A stretch of 64,000 bases of DNA. Source: Kocuria turfanensis (GTDB lineage Bacteria > Actinomycetota > Actinomycetes > Actinomycetales > Micrococcaceae). Below, piece after piece: positions 18,006 to 27,142 of the stretch. Each line of letters begins with the position of its first letter. The first letter of the stretch is position 1. The notes under the pieces are model-generated. The model was not told the origin of the DNA, did not search any database, and saw nothing but the letters and a program-made list of their open reading frames with translations. Position numbers and translations under genes: made by a program. The DNA is taken from assembly GCF_001580365.1 (NCBI RefSeq), contig NZ_CP014480.1:372001-436000 (forward strand), written 5' to 3'.

Positions 18006-18128
18006 CACCGGCCCAGCCGTCGACGGCCCTCGCGACACCGGCAGAGACGACGCCAGTCCTCTGATGCCGCCGCGACTCGGGCCGCGCACGATCCGCCTCC
18101 ACTTCTTGCGACCATGACAGGAGCAACC

Positions 18129-18806
18129 ATGGCAGTCGAGACACGACCCGCCACCGGCACGCCCGGCCCATGGTTCCGCACCCTGTGTGGAGCCATCACC
18201 TTCGGTTCGAGCCTGGTGTGCGTCTTCTCGTCCCTGCCGTACCCGACCACCACCTCCGGCAGCGAACAGCTGACCATCTGGGGCTTCTTCCTGTGGGGGG
18301 CCGGTCTGGCCGTCGGTGGGGCGTGGCTGATCCGCGGCCGGTCCAAGGGCCAGGACCTCGTCCTGGTGAGGGACCGGAAACGTCTGCTGACCGTCGCGGC
18401 CATGACGGTGCTGGTCGTGGGTCTGGCGGTCTTCTTCGCGACCCTGCCCGCCGGGGAGGACAGTACCTTTGATGCGTCCCTGGGATACCGGACGATGTTC
18501 GCCAATCTCTTCGCGTCCCTGCCGTTGCTGCTCTTCGACCGCCAGGAGCATCCGGAGCGCACCGCGCCGCTGCCGCAGGACGCCGTCGGCCGGGGCAAGG
18601 TGAAGCGGCGGATCTGGTTGCTGGTTCTCGCCGGGGTGGTGGCCTGGCCGGCCGGGCTGGTCCTGGGGGAGCTGGTGCACCCGTGGTTCGAGGAGATCCT
18701 GCCCCAGCTGGGCACCGGGCTGCTGGCCGGGGCCGCCGTGCTGGGCTACCGGCTGCGGAAGTCCCGGTCCCCGGGGACCGGCCCTGAAGCGTCCCCCAGC
18801 CGGTAG
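18129..18806 (+). CDS. Membrane protein, unknown function
   Basis: 225 residues, six predicted membrane helices in three pairs, with charged loops (RGRSKGQDLVLVRDRKR; RQEHPERTAPLPQDAVGRGKVKRR). The ATG at 18129 follows CAGGAG at 5 nt; an ATG at 18114 lacks a site. Codon usage is strongly GC3-biased, so the gene is under selection. No family recognised. It precedes another membrane protein gene by 55 bp. Confidence 0.7.
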   Translation: MAVETRPATGTPGPWFRTLCGAITFGSSLVCVFSSLPYPTTTSGSEQLTIWGFFLWGAGLAVGGAWLIRGRSKGQDLVLVRDRKRLLTVAAMTVLVVGLAVFFATLPAGEDSTFDASLGYRTMFANLFASLPLLLFDRQEHPERTAPLPQDAVGRGKVKRRIWLLVLAGVVAWPAGLVLGELVHPWFEEILPQLGTGLLAGAAVLGYRLRKSRSPGTGPEASPSR

Positions 18807-18861
18807 GACGTGAACCCGGCTATGGCTGCGGTGAGCCCACGACCCGGGGGAGGGGGAGCCC

Positions 18862-19365
18862 ATGTTCGTGGCACCGGGCACCGATGAGGGTCCGGCCCCG
18901 AAGAAGGACCGCAAGTGGCTGTGGGGGCTGGGCGCGTGGCTGTTCTGGTCCCTCGTCGCCGACGAGGTGGTCGAGGCCGCACTGGACTGGCTGGTGGCCA
19001 CCGGCGGGTACGGGTTCTCCAACGCCATCATCGGGCTGCTCACCCTGGGCGGGTGCTTCATCGGCGTGCAGCGGCTGCACGTGAAGCACCGGCGCCTGGA
19101 GACCGAGGGCGACCCCGACCCGCTGCCGGCCCCCTACGACTACGAGACCCAGGCCCAGGCCGGAGTGTTCCTGGGCTGGGCCTTCGGAATCATCACCTGG
19201 GCCGCCACCGTCGCGTGGCTGGCCTTCGTCGGGGTCGGCGCGGCGCTGACGTTCTGGCCGATCCTGGGCACGACGATCCTGTGGGCCGGGCGGATGGAGA
19301 TGGCCCACGCCCGCGTGATGGACGCCCACCGCGGCCACCCGCCGGCACCAGCCGACCAGGACTGA
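18862..19365 (+). CDS. Membrane protein, unknown function
   Basis: 167 residues with four hydrophobic stretches. An ATGGGYGFSNAIIGLLTLGG segment in the first half resembles LLAAGGYWLSNAVFGAVTIAGG in the next open frame at 19550, suggesting local duplication. AGGGGGAG lies just before the ATG at 18862. Function unknown. Confidence 0.7.
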   Translation: MFVAPGTDEGPAPKKDRKWLWGLGAWLFWSLVADEVVEAALDWLVATGGYGFSNAIIGLLTLGGCFIGVQRLHVKHRRLETEGDPDPLPAPYDYETQAQAGVFLGWAFGIITWAATVAWLAFVGVGAALTFWPILGTTILWAGRMEMAHARVMDAHRGHPPAPADQD

Positions 19366-19549
19366 GCGAGGAAGGACAACGATGCCCCCGATCCCTCGAG
19401 CTCCCTGACCACCGGAACCACCTGACGGCCCCAAACCCCGTGGGCCGGCCCGTGTGCCGGGGGCGGTGTGAGTCCTGGTCGGCGTCGCGGCCTTTCCGCT
19501 GGACGTCGAGTTCGGCGGCCGGTTCACCGGGTGGCTGCGCGACGACGGG

Positions 19550-19768
19550 GTGCCCGCCCTGCTGGCCGCCGGAGGGTACTGGCTGTCCAACGCGGTCTTC
19601 GGCGCCGTGACGATCGCCGGTGGCGCTCTGGCCCTGTGGCAAGCATCCCACCAGGACTGGGCCGGGATCGTGCTCGGCCCACTGGCCGCTCTGCTCGTGC
19701 TCCTCGAGGGGTGGATGAACAGCCGACACTTCAGGGCCATGGACACCCGGCAGAACTCCGGGGAGTAG
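19550..19768 (+). CDS. Small membrane protein, possibly an N-truncated paralogue of 18862
   Basis: 72 residues from a GTG at 19550. The reading frame continues upstream to a stop near 19468 with no standard start codon, yet that upstream part (FPLDVEFGGRFTGWLRDDG) aligns with the region before the GGYGFSN segment of 18862. Either the start is a rare codon or the 5' end has decayed. Two membrane helices and a short tail remain. Confidence 0.45.
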   Translation: MPALLAAGGYWLSNAVFGAVTIAGGALALWQASHQDWAGIVLGPLAALLVLLEGWMNSRHFRAMDTRQNSGE

Positions 19769-19890
19769 AACGCAACGGGTACGCCGACCACGACACTGAA
19801 CCACTGGAGCCGGATGGCAATCCAGTGCGCTGTCCGAAGACGCTGTGCGAGGTCTGAGCAGCGAGAACCGACCAGAGCCCCGATCGGCGC

Positions 19891-19930
19891 TACTTCGCAT
19901 ATGGCCCGTCAGCGGCGGACTGCGCTTCGG
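19891..19930 (+). repeat. Dispersed CATATGG repeat, copy
   Basis: TACTTCGCATATGGCCCGTC then AGCGGCGGAC matches the first half of the copy at 11679 and the copies near 29862 and 41723. It lies in the gap between the convergent 19550 and antiporter genes. Confidence 0.45.
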
Positions 19931-19951
19931 CTGAGGTGCCCACATGGCATG

Positions 19952-21256
19952 TCAGAGGGGGGTGTGGGGTGCGGCGGCCTTGGTGCCTGTCTCGCGTACG
20001 GCCTTGCGTTGCCTGGCGTGGTCGATGAAGGTGATGACGGGTCCGGCGGTGACCCCGTGGATCACGATGGAGGCGACGATCACCAGTCCCACGATCCGCC
20101 ACAGGGCCTGGTCCTCTGCGGCGAACTCGCCCTTGGACAGGGCATAGGCGAGGTAGTAGACGGAGCCGATGCCGCGGACGCCGAAGAAGGCGATCACGGC
20201 GCGCTCCCACGGGCCGGTGCGGCCCCGGGCCAGGGCCACCCACCCGGCCAGCGGGCGGATGAGGAGCAGGAAGGCCGCAGCCGCCGCGACCTCGGTCCAG
20301 GACAGGCCGGCGAGCAGGCCCCGGGCGACGGCCCCGCCCAGGAGCACGAGCACCACCACGGTGAGGAGTCGCTCGAGCTGCTCGATGTAGCTGTGCAGCA
20401 CCCCGTGGTACCCGTGGGTCCGCTCACCGGCCCGGATGGTCACCGCGCACACGAACACGGCGATGAACCCATAGCCTTCGATCATCTCGGTGATGCCGTA
20501 GGTGAGGAAGGTCGCGGCCAGGGCGACGAAGCCCTCCGAGTGGGAGGCCATGCGGATGCTCTCGACCGGGGAGCGGAAGAAGATCCGGCCCAGTAGCTTG
20601 CCCACGAGGTATCCGGCGAGGCAGCCGATCGCGATCCGCCAGACGACGTCCACGGCGGTGAAGTGCGGCAACCATGCCGCCGGGGCGGTTCCCACGACGC
20701 TGAGGGCGATGGCGAGGTAGACGAAGGGGAAGGCGAGCCCGTCGTTGAGCCCGGCCTCGGAGGTCAGGCCGAAGCGCACCTCGTCCTCGCCGTCGAGGTC
20801 CTCCTGGGCCTCCGAGGGCGCTGCGACCTGCACCTCGGAGGCCAGGACCGGGTCGGTGGGGGCCAGGGCCGCGGCCACGAGCACGGCGGCGGCCAGACTC
20901 AGCCCCAGCACCGATAGACCCAGCAGGGTCACGGCGAGCAGGCACAGTGGCATCGCGATGCCCAGCAGACGCCAGGTGGTGGCCCAGCGTTTGAATCCGA
21001 TCGGGCGGTCCAGGGCCAGGCCCGCGCCCATCAGGGAGACGATCACGCAGATCTCGCTCAGGTGCAGGGTGATCTCGCCGTGGGCCACCGGGTCCGGACT
21101 CGGCAGACCCTCCGCCAGGGAGAAGATCACCACACCTGCTCCGAGGAACACCATGGGCATCGACACCGGAGCGCGCATCAACAACCGGGGGAGCAGCGCG
21201 GCGGCGAACACCGCCAAGCCCGCGGCCGCGAAGATCAGACTCGGTGCTTCGAACAC
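19952..21256 (-). CDS. CPA1-type Na+(K+)/H+ antiporter
   Basis: About 434 residues with 11-13 membrane helices. Family landmarks are present: LAPTDPVLASEV, with the transport Asp; LTSEAGLNDGLAFPFVY, with the essential Asn-Asp pair; and FFGVRGIGSVYYLAYA near the C-terminus. It exchanges cytoplasmic Na+ or K+ for protons. The GTG at 21256 is preferred because GAGG lies just upstream and the protein then begins at the first helix; the frame is open to 21448 but the extra N-terminus is not membrane-like. Confidence 0.87.
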   Translation of the reverse strand: MFEAPSLIFAAAGLAVFAAALLPRLLMRAPVSMPMVFLGAGVVIFSLAEGLPSPDPVAHGEITLHLSEICVIVSLMGAGLALDRPIGFKRWATTWRLLGIAMPLCLLAVTLLGLSVLGLSLAAAVLVAAALAPTDPVLASEVQVAAPSEAQEDLDGEDEVRFGLTSEAGLNDGLAFPFVYLAIALSVVGTAPAAWLPHFTAVDVVWRIAIGCLAGYLVGKLLGRIFFRSPVESIRMASHSEGFVALAATFLTYGITEMIEGYGFIAVFVCAVTIRAGERTHGYHGVLHSYIEQLERLLTVVVLVLLGGAVARGLLAGLSWTEVAAAAAFLLLIRPLAGWVALARGRTGPWERAVIAFFGVRGIGSVYYLAYALSKGEFAAEDQALWRIVGLVIVASIVIHGVTAGPVITFIDHARQRKAVRETGTKAAAPHTPL

Positions 21257-21581
21257 CTCAACCTCGTTCCCGCAGCGACGCAGCACTGCACCTGGGGCTA
21301 TTCCTGCGGCCGCAACCGTGCTCACCGGGCCGAGGACCTTATCCTTCGCACGCGCACCACCGGAGAACACCTTCCAGCTGAAGGAGGCCCTGTCGGGGAA
21401 GCGCCGTGAAGCCGCTTCGGACGTGGGCCTTCTCGCGGCGGGTACCACGGAAGTACGAGAACCTATTAAGCAAGCTGATGATTCGATCAGTCAACTGTCA
21501 GCCCTGTTGATCGTCCCCCGGCGGTGGTGCGCACGCCCCCGGCAGCGAGCATTCACCCCGTAGCCACCCGAAGTCGGGAAA

Positions 21582-21731
21582 GGCACCCTCACCACCGGGG
21601 GCATCATCGCCCTGGTCAGCACTGCCCTGGTCCCGCTGCTGGGAACCGTACTGGGCGGCATCGCCGGGATGCGCTTCCATCGCGAGCTCGACCAGGCCGG
21701 GATCAACCATCAGGCGGGCACGGGCGGCTGA
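21582..21731 (+). pseudogene. C-terminal fragment of a membrane protein
   Basis: The frame ending at TGA 21729-21731 reads GGIIALVSTALVPLLGTVLG then GIAGMRFHRELDQAG, a glycine-rich membrane helix with a charged tail and no start codon upstream. Clean codon usage suggests a remnant of a larger gene. Parent family not identified. Confidence 0.4.
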
Positions 21732-21752
21732 GCCGTACTTTGGTCGAGCAGC

Positions 21753-21793
21753 GGTGTCGTCCCGTACTGGTTCTTTCGGTGCGGGACGACACC
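21753..21793. other. Perfect 12-bp hairpin
   Basis: GGTGTCGTCCCG and CGGGACGACACC are perfect arms around a 17-nt loop. No U-run follows. It lies after the fragment ending at 21731 and could be its terminator. Nothing else is recognised between 21794 and 22204. Confidence 0.5.
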
Positions 21794-22204
21794 ATGTCCG
21801 GCATCAGGAACAGCAAGGGCGCTCAAGGTGGTGGCCTGGAGGATGAAGCGAGGGTGGCTGCCTGCTCAGCCACGCTCGTGACCCCAGAAGGAAGCACCGG
21901 TGGGGCGCTGAGGCACACCACGATCGTTTTCCGGACTATCCGGCCCGGCACCGTAGCGGTGCGTGCACCACAAAGGGGGTCCCGAGGGACAGTAACCAGG
22001 AGGCCGGGGAGTCCGCGGGCGTGATGGCTGGTGGCTCAACCGCTGGGCTGGAGGAGCTGCCCCGGCCCGGCGGACACCGGTGCGGCGGCCAGGGGAGGAG
22101 CCGGCAGGACGTCACCGCCCAGATGCTGCGGGGTACTGGCGGTCACCCAGGCCAGGAGCTCATCGTTGTGGGCGGCCACCGCGGCCACCGCCCGGGCCCC
22201 GGGC

Positions 22205-22468
22205 ACTGCCTACGACCCGGTCCTGACCGACCGGGCCGCGGCGGCCGGGATCCGGGTGCACACCGTGGGACTGGGCAGCTCCGTCGACGACGCGCTGCTC
22301 GGGGAGATCGCCGGAGGCACCGGCCCCACCTACTACCAGGTCGACCAGGCGGACGGGCTGTCCGGGATCTTCGAGAACATCGAGGACGAAGTCAACCTCA
22401 AGGACAGCGACGGCGACGGAATCACCGACCGGCACGAGACGGAAGGCTTCCGCGACGGCACCGAGTTT
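22205..22468 (+). pseudogene. von Willebrand factor A domain, C-terminal fragment
   Basis: The frame reads AAAAGIRVHTVGLGSSVDDA, then LLGEIAGGTGPTYYQVDQAD, the last strands of a VWA domain, followed by a thrombospondin-3-like calcium motif DSDGDGITDRHETEGF. Proteins of this kind are secreted or surface-bound. No metal-site DxSxS segment is found upstream, so the first half is gone. The frame happens to run on into the MerR gene, but that is incidental. Confidence 0.65.
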
Positions 22469-22591
22469 CACCCTCCGCACGACCACGGGACTGCTGCAAC
22501 TTCCATGACCTCCAGCCTGCGGCGTTGCAGTAGAGGTTCGCTGGGATCACTGACTGGGCGCGACGCGCCGGGCCATGGCGTCCGCACTACC

Positions 22592-23413
22592 ATGACCGCC
22601 ATGGGCGTGATGACCATCGGTGACTTCTCGCGCGCCACCCGGCTGAGCGCGAAGGCGCTGCGGTTCTATCACGAGTCCGGTCTGCTCACACCTTCGACTG
22701 TGGACCCGCACAATGGCTACCGCCGCTACACGCCCGACCAGGTGGCTGACGCCCAGGTCATTCGCTCACTCCGGGCCCTCGACGCGCCGCTCGACCTCAT
22801 CCGCGAGGTCATGGCCACCACTGATGTCACCGAGCGCTCGGCCCTGCTCCGCTCCCACCTGCGTGAGATGGAGACGCGGCTCGCCGCGACGCGGTCGGCG
22901 GTGCGCACGCTCCGGGGCCTGCTCGACCCCGGCCCCGTGTCCCTCGAGGTCGTCCACCGCAGCATCCCGCCGATGCACGCCGTCGCAGTCCACGCGACGA
23001 TCAACCGCGACGTGCTCGGGGTGTGGTTCCGCCGCTCTGTCGACCTGCTCACCGGGCTCGTCGCATCAGGTGACGTGGCCGTGGCCGGGCCGTACGGCGG
23101 GGTGTGGTCCACGGAGCTGTTCCTCGACGGACGCGGCGCGGCGACGCTGTACGCCCCGGTCGAGGAGAGCGTGGCGTCGTTGCCGCCGGCCGTGTCCACG
23201 GTCCGGCTCCCCGCGGTGGAGCTCGCTGTCGCGACGAGCGAGGGTCCGGACGAGGAGGTCGCACGGGTGTACGGCGTGCTCGGCGAGTACGTGGCCCGCC
23301 GCGAGCTCGGCGTGCAGGCCCCGTCCCGGGAGGCGTACCTGGAGGGCTTCCCGGGCATTGACGAGTGGACGAGGACGGAGATCGGCTGGCCGGTATTCCG
23401 CGTCTCCCGGTAG
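22592..23413 (+). CDS. MerR-family regulator with GyrI-like effector domain
   Basis: 273 residues. Residues 4-75 are a MerR winged helix (MTIGDFSRATRLSAKALRFY, then NGYRRYTPDQVADA); residues 80-115 form the dimer helix; 120-273 resemble the GyrI/BmrR ligand domain, ending in the typical GWPVFRVSR. Such proteins bind hydrophobic ligands and activate genes next to them. ATGs at 22592, 22601 and 22610 are all in frame, with no good ribosome site, so the message may be leaderless. The SnoaL-like and hydrolase genes downstream are likely targets. Confidence 0.87.
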   Translation: MTAMGVMTIGDFSRATRLSAKALRFYHESGLLTPSTVDPHNGYRRYTPDQVADAQVIRSLRALDAPLDLIREVMATTDVTERSALLRSHLREMETRLAATRSAVRTLRGLLDPGPVSLEVVHRSIPPMHAVAVHATINRDVLGVWFRRSVDLLTGLVASGDVAVAGPYGGVWSTELFLDGRGAATLYAPVEESVASLPPAVSTVRLPAVELAVATSEGPDEEVARVYGVLGEYVARRELGVQAPSREAYLEGFPGIDEWTRTEIGWPVFRVSR

Positions 23414-23490
23414 CCGGACCGCGGGGCTTGACCTTCCCCCTGGGGGAAGGCGGACCGTGGTGGCATCCGCAACCCGAGGAGTGGAGACCG

Positions 23491-23850
23491 ATGACTACCG
23501 GCACCGACCCATACCGGCCCGAGCTGCTGCCCGAGCCCGTCAGCCAGTACCTGCACGACCAGCTGCTCACCCACGACGTCGCGGCACGCGCTGCGACTTT
23601 CACCGCCGACGCACGCGTCGTCGACGAGGACACCGAGTACCGGGGCACGGAGGAGATCCGCCGCTGGCTGGCCACCGCGGCGAGCCAGTGCGCCTATACG
23701 ACCACATACGTCGGCCAGGTCGCGCGCGGGCACGGCAGCTGGACCGTGCTGGCCCACCTCGAGGGCGACTTTCCCGGCGGGGTCGCCGACCTCCGCCTCC
23801 GCTTCCGCGTCGGCAGTGACGGCATCGAGGACCTCGTCATCGCGCCTTGA
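23491..23850 (+). CDS. SnoaL/NTF2-like domain protein
   Basis: 119 residues forming one NTF2-like cone fold: helix VSQYLHDQLLTHDVAARAAT, then FTADARVVDEDTEYRGTEEI and the C-terminal strand DLRLRFRVGSDGIEDLVI. These small domains bind hydrophobic ligands or act as isomerases/cyclases. ATG 23491 follows GAGGAGTGGAG. It is between MerR and the hydrolase, 77 bp after the former and 55 bp before the latter, probably one operon. Confidence 0.85.
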   Translation: MTTGTDPYRPELLPEPVSQYLHDQLLTHDVAARAATFTADARVVDEDTEYRGTEEIRRWLATAASQCAYTTTYVGQVARGHGSWTVLAHLEGDFPGGVADLRLRFRVGSDGIEDLVIAP

Positions 23851-23905
23851 CCCGGATCCACCATGCCGGCGGTCCGTGGGCCGCTACCCCAGGAGAGGAA
23901 CACCC

Positions 23906-25072
23906 ATGACCACCACCACCTCGTCGTCGAGCTCGGCTCCGACGGTCGTCCTCGTCCATGGCGCCTTCGCCGAGTCCGCCAGCTGGAACGGCGTCATCAC
24001 CGAGCTGCACGCACGCGGCCACCGGGTGCTGGCCGTCGCCAACCCGCTGCGGGGCCTGGGGGAAGACGCCGCCTGTCTGCGCAGCATCATCGACACCATC
24101 CCCGGGCCGGTCGTCGTCGCCGGCCACTCCTACGGCGGCTCGGTGATGAGCGAGGCCGCCGACGACGCCCCCGGCGTCACCGCCCTGGTCTACATCGCCT
24201 CCTTCCAACTGGAACCGGGCGAGAGCACCGCCGAACTCGCCGGCCGATTCCCTGGCGGCGAGCTCGGCGGTGCTCTCGAGCCGCATCCCCTGCCGGGAGG
24301 TCGGGAGATCAGCGACCTGTACATACGGCCAGAGCTGTTCCGGGAGGTCTTCGCGGCCGACGTCGACCCGACGACCGCGGCGCAGATGGCCGCAACCCAG
24401 CGGCCCATCGTGGCGTCCGCGCTGGAGGACCGGGCGACGAAGGCAGCGTGGCAGACCATTCCTTCGTGGTCGCTCGTCACGATGCAGGACCTGGCGATCC
24501 CGGTTCGGAGCATGCGGTTCATGTCCGAACGGGCCGGGCGCCAGCCCGTCTCGGACAGCAGCTGGGGATCCACCCGGGTCGAGCTCCCGGGCACGGTGGA
24601 ACGCTCCCTCCAGCGTGCCCGGTCGCGAGCGTGGTCAGAGGTCGGTGCTCACCGCACTTCCGGTGTCGTCGACGGCGTGAACCGGCAGCTGGTGAAGATC
24701 TGGAGACCGAGGTGGCGGCGGCCCTCGTCCCACTCGCCGACCTGCTCAGCCAGCACTGCCGCGACCAGGTGGATGATCGCTCCACGGGAGGGGAAGATCC
24801 CCACCGCGTCGGTGTGGCGGCGGACCTGGTGGAGCCTCTCGGCGGGGTTGTTCGATGAAATCCGTGCCCGCACGTCCTTCGCGGAGGTGGTGACAGGCAC
24901 ACGTTCGGCTGAAAACGCCTCAACGACCTACTCGGAGTTCGGGTGTGTGAATCCTCGACGCTCCAGACGTCCCTCGGGATCCATGAGGCCCGCGGCGAGG
25001 TGTCGAGGCGAAGCCATGGCACGGCAACGCGAAGACGGAGGAGCCTCGCGGCCATCGGCCGGGACCGCGTGA
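23906..25072 (+). pseudogene. Alpha/beta hydrolase with disrupted C-terminus
   Basis: Residues 10-215 are a well-preserved alpha/beta hydrolase: VVLVHGAFAESASW (oxyanion loop), nucleophile GHSYGGSV, and the Asp-side ALVYIASF and AIPVRSMRFMSERAG strands. The expected ending with catalytic His (typically SHAV) is absent. From about residue 218 the frame continues into unrelated, low-complexity sequence over an antisense IS256 remnant and stops at 25072. The enzyme lacks its His and is probably inactive. ATG 23906 has AGGAGAGG at good spacing. Confidence 0.75.
24649..24900 (-). pseudogene. IS256-family transposase, C-terminal remnant
   Basis: The minus-strand frame SSNNPAERLHQVRRHTDAVG then IFPSRGAIIHLVAAVLAEQV is the conserved C-terminal segment of Mutator/IS256 transposases (N-N-P-x-E-R-L ... 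R-R-T-D-V-V-G-I-F-P). The DDE core is missing and no terminal repeats were found. Its arrival probably removed the 3' end of the hydrolase gene on the other strand. Confidence 0.75.
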
Positions 25073-25229
25073 GGTCCGAGAAGAGCAGGGGAAATCCTCG
25101 CTACCTGTCATATGGCCGGCTACCGGCCGCTGACTCCAGCGCGACGACATCTGTGTCGGGTGGGAAGGCGCCGGACGGGCTCATCACGGGGGAGTGTGTG
25201 CGCGTCAAGGGCAAGCAGGGCCCTGGCGT
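24901..25229. other. Non-coding stretch with a CATATGG repeat copy
   Basis: No gene is recognisable. It holds a partial dispersed repeat near 25101-25130 (CATATGGCCGGCTACCGGCC) between the IS256 remnant and the MFS permease end. Confidence 0.4.
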
Positions 25230-26141
25230 TCATGATCTGGTTCGACCCACGGCCCTTCCTCGCGAGAACCCGTGCAGCATCAGCGCCACTCCGCTGAGCA
25301 GTGACACCGCGGCGGTGAGGACGAGGAGTGCCCTCAGCCCGAGACCAGGAATGACCGCACCGGCGATGGCCGGTGCTGCGACCGAGCTGATGGCCCCCAC
25401 GACGAGGCAGGCCGTGAACGCCGCGACTGCGCGGTCGGGCACCAGCTCGGCGGTCCAGACCGCGAGCACCGCCGATCCTGTCATGTACCCGACACCGAAG
25501 ATGCACGCCCAGGCCATGGTCGCGGTCAGGGAGTCGCTGGCCAGCCCGAGCAGCGACAGCGCCGCGGAGACCGTGACCAGGCTCAGCGCGGCGACCCGCA
25601 GGCTACCCATGCTTTGCGCGAGGGCCCCGGTCGCCACGCCGACCATGCCGGTGAGACCGATGGCCGCATACAGGGCCGGGACGGCCGTCGCCGGAAGGGC
25701 GCCGCTGTCGAGGGCATCGGCGGCGTAGGTGAAGTAGATGACGACGACCGCGAAGTAGACCACGGAGTAGGCGGCTGGGACCCGCAGCGCCGCCACCAGC
25801 GAGGAGGCACCGCCCTGTGCGTTCGACCGCGGGGCCGGCCTGGTGCGTGGCACCAGACGGAGGTTCACGAGGGCGGCGGTCACCGCGGCCAGAGCGATGC
25901 CGGCCCAGACCAGGCGCCAGGAGCCCAGCGCGGACAGGACGGCCAGGCCGCCCAGCAGCAGGCCGGCCAGGTAGCCCGCGAACGTGGCGCTGGAGACCAG
26001 GTCGACCATCAGTTCGGAGAGCCCCAGGTTCTCCCGGATACCGGGCAGCGTCAGGCCGTACGCGTACCGGGCCATGCCGAAGGCGACCCCGACCACCGCC
26101 GCTCCGGCCAGCCCGATCCGGGTGCCTGCGGTGAGTGTCAT
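25230..26141 (-). CDS. MFS permease, shortened
   Basis: 303 residues with about 10 helices. The N-terminus GMARYAYGLTLPGIRENLGL and the helix 2 segment are typical of YbfB/CynX-like MFS carriers; the C-terminal six helices look complete. Carriers of this type have about 380-400 residues. The gap falls after LLLGGLAVLSALG, where the A-motif loop and roughly two helices are missing with the frame kept. Transport is therefore doubtful. ATG 26141 has a perfect AGGAGG. It is divergent from the TetR gene. Confidence 0.75.
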   Translation of the reverse strand: MTLTAGTRIGLAGAAVVGVAFGMARYAYGLTLPGIRENLGLSELMVDLVSSATFAGYLAGLLLGGLAVLSALGSWRLVWAGIALAAVTAALVNLRLVPRTRPAPRSNAQGGASSLVAALRVPAAYSVVYFAVVVIYFTYAADALDSGALPATAVPALYAAIGLTGMVGVATGALAQSMGSLRVAALSLVTVSAALSLLGLASDSLTATMAWACIFGVGYMTGSAVLAVWTAELVPDRAVAAFTACLVVGAISSVAAPAIAGAVIPGLGLRALLVLTAAVSLLSGVALMLHGFSRGRAVGRTRS

Positions 26142-26311
26142 GAATGCCTCCTGGTGGGGTGTGTGTTGGTGCTGCTGTCGGCCGCAGCGGAATCGGCCTC
26201 ACGGGGCGTTCGACCGGACCGCTCATCGATGCACTGGGGCGGAGGGACCGGAGAACCGCTCGTGCCGTCCCCTGTCCAGAGCCCCGCCCTGCAGAACGCC
26301 CTTTACGCTAA

Positions 26312-26332
26312 TTCAAAACGCTCGTTCTGGAA
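26312..26332. promoter_or_regulatory. Possible TetR operator
   Basis: TTCAAAACG-CT-CGTTCTGGAA forms an imperfect inverted repeat (AACG-CT-CGTT core) 22 bp upstream of the TetR start and between the divergent permease and regulator genes, a usual place for a TetR site. Confidence 0.45.
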
Positions 26333-26354
26333 GGATGGTCCCTACACTGGTGCG

Positions 26355-26936
26355 GTGACCACCGTCCAGCGACCTCCCGCGCGCCTCCGTCTGCTCCAGG
26401 CGGCCGACCGCGTGCTGTTCGACCGCGGCATCCGCACCACACCGGTTGACGAGCTGCTGCGCGAGGCCGAGGTCTCCGCGGCCACCTTGTACACGCACTT
26501 CGGCAGCAAGGACGCCCTGGTCGCCGAAACGCTGCGGGTCCGGCTGGCGGACTGGCAGGCGGTCTGGGACCAGCACATCGTGGCGGCCGGCGACGACATG
26601 GCCCGGCTGCTGGCGGTGTTCGACGCCCTGAACTCCTACCGGGGCGACCGGCGCCACCCGTCACGCTGGTGCGCCTTCCTGGCCGCGGCCACCGAGGTGC
26701 CCGACGCAACGGGCGAGATCGGCGAGGTCCTCGCCGCGGACACCGCGCTGCTCACCGATCGCCTCCTGCACCTTTCCCGCCCCCTCGCCGGGGCCCGTGC
26801 CCAGGACCTGGCCGACGAGGTGCTCGTGGCCTACGGCGGAGCCCTCGCCGCCTTCCTGCGCGGCTACCCCCAGTCGCCGATCGACGTCGGCCGCCGCCTG
26901 GCCCGCTCAGCAGCTCAAGCCCATTGCCGCAGCTGA
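26355..26936 (+). CDS. TetR-family transcriptional regulator
   Basis: 193 residues from a GTG at 26355. The DNA-binding helix-turn-helix lies at about 10-55 (TTPVDELLREAEVSAATLYT then HFGSKDALVAETLR). The C-terminal helical domain is typical in length and would bind a small ligand. The divergent MFS gene (26141) and the inverted repeat at 26312-26332 suggest that it represses that permease. Confidence 0.87.
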   Translation: MTTVQRPPARLRLLQAADRVLFDRGIRTTPVDELLREAEVSAATLYTHFGSKDALVAETLRVRLADWQAVWDQHIVAAGDDMARLLAVFDALNSYRGDRRHPSRWCAFLAAATEVPDATGEIGEVLAADTALLTDRLLHLSRPLAGARAQDLADEVLVAYGGALAAFLRGYPQSPIDVGRRLARSAAQAHCRS

Positions 26937-27142
26937 TCCGTTCATCGGACAGCCCCGTCCCAGCGGATGCGGGACCATCGCCAGCCTTGATGCGGGAGAA
27001 GCCCTTTCGCTCGCGCCTCACATCCGGCCGGATATCGGCCGACCGGGCTGGGGCAGAGGTTCGTCATTGAGCCGGACGATGCCTCTGGCAACGGCTTGGC
27101 CTGACTGGAGACCCGTCCGAACAAGCCGGATAGGGGAAATTG

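Noticed and set aside
19814..20596. Plus-strand frame over the antiporter
   Set aside because: Shadow frame; the minus strand encodes all conserved CPA1 motifs.
22031..23413. A fusion of the VWA fragment and the MerR regulator in one 460-codon frame
   Set aside because: The frame is open by chance; the MerR domain has its own ATGs and the linker is low-complexity.
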